A DNA stretch of 41,873 nucleotides from Thamnocephalis sphaerospora (lineage: Eukaryota > Zoopagomycota > Zoopagomycetes > Zoopagales > Sigmoideomycetaceae), in the NCBI GenBank assembly GCA_003614735.1, contig KZ992492.1:1-41873 (forward strand), in the 5' to 3' direction. The translations under genes and the position numbers were made by a program. This document shows positions 41,819-41,873 of this stretch, piece after piece. A model generated the notes under the pieces. The model saw nothing but the letters and a program-made list of their open reading frames with translations, was not told where the DNA came from and ran no database searches. How positions within the stretch are numbered: position 1 is the stretch's first letter; each line of letters begins with the position of its first letter.

Positions 41819-41873
41819 ACATCAAGGTGAGCATCGGCTGTTGTGAGGCGTTTGCCGAACTTTACTGGTGCTG
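41819..41873 (+). repeat. Exact inverted copy of a SYF1 exon 2/intron 2 junction
   Basis: These last 55 bases equal the reverse complement of 39537-39591 without mismatch: the final 8 bases of SYF1 exon 2 (ACATCAAG) and the first 47 of intron 2. Identity breaks off sharply at 41818. This is either the start of an inverted duplication or a chimeric sequence end. Confidence 0.92.

Overview
The window is nuclear DNA from a gene-dense eukaryote, most likely an early-diverging fungus. Genes are split by short introns of 56-134 nt with GTAAGT/GTATGT/GTGCGT-like donors and CTAAC/CTGAC branch motifs. The gene set fits fungi: Pcl/Pho80-type cyclin, Dma1-type FHA-RING ligase, Rap/Rsr1-type GTPase, Efg1, an Opy2-like cysteine module and DUF4112. 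The medium-chain acyl-CoA dehydrogenase resembles animal MCAD. A zoopagalean or similar lineage is possible, but the sequence alone does not prove it.

Layout from left to right: a 5'-truncated F-box-like gene (3-1298 +); LEO1 of the Paf1 complex (1880-4028 +, 5 exons); a DUF4112 protein (4319-5061 +); a three-PH-domain protein (5426-7952 -, 7 exons); two secreted low-complexity proteins (8966-10321 - and 11153-12262 -, the second with an Opy2-like Cys module); EFG1 (13159-14248 +); tRNA-Cys(GCA) (14285-14355 -); a block of A-tailed tandem repeats (14415-14850); SEC1 (15689-18465 +, 11 exons); an inverted copy of part of the repeat; tRNA-Lys(CUU) (18797-18869 +); mitochondrial MCAD (19158-20520 +); a Rap/Rsr1 GTPase (21065-21753 -); an F-box protein (22958-24748 +); a DMA1-like FHA-RING ligase (26106-27727 -); about 6.8 kb without a recognisable gene; a Pcl-type cyclin (34565-36544 +); the splicing factor SYF1 (37306-40201 -, 7 exons); and the C-terminal remnant of a LINE (40680-41351 +).

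The genes do not form one pathway. They cover transcription elongation (LEO1), splicing (SYF1), 18S rRNA maturation (EFG1), exocytosis and polarity (SEC1, Rap/Rsr1, phosphoinositide-binding PH protein), cell-cycle control (cyclin, DMA1, F-box proteins) and beta-oxidation (MCAD). Exon boundaries were read by eye from splice sites, frame and family conservation, with phases checked to be consistent. They have not been confirmed by RNA.

The main points worth a second look are: (1) a 72-bp repeat sits 82-83 bp upstream of both tRNA genes in the same orientation relative to the tRNA; (2) the three PH domains each carry the same 63-nt middle exon flanked by phase-0 introns; (3) the last 55 bases are an exact inverted copy of a SYF1 exon-intron junction 2.2 kb away, suggesting an inverted duplication or an amplification/assembly chimera; (4) the cyclin gene lies behind an unusually long non-coding leader region with pyrimidine blocks and splice-like signals.
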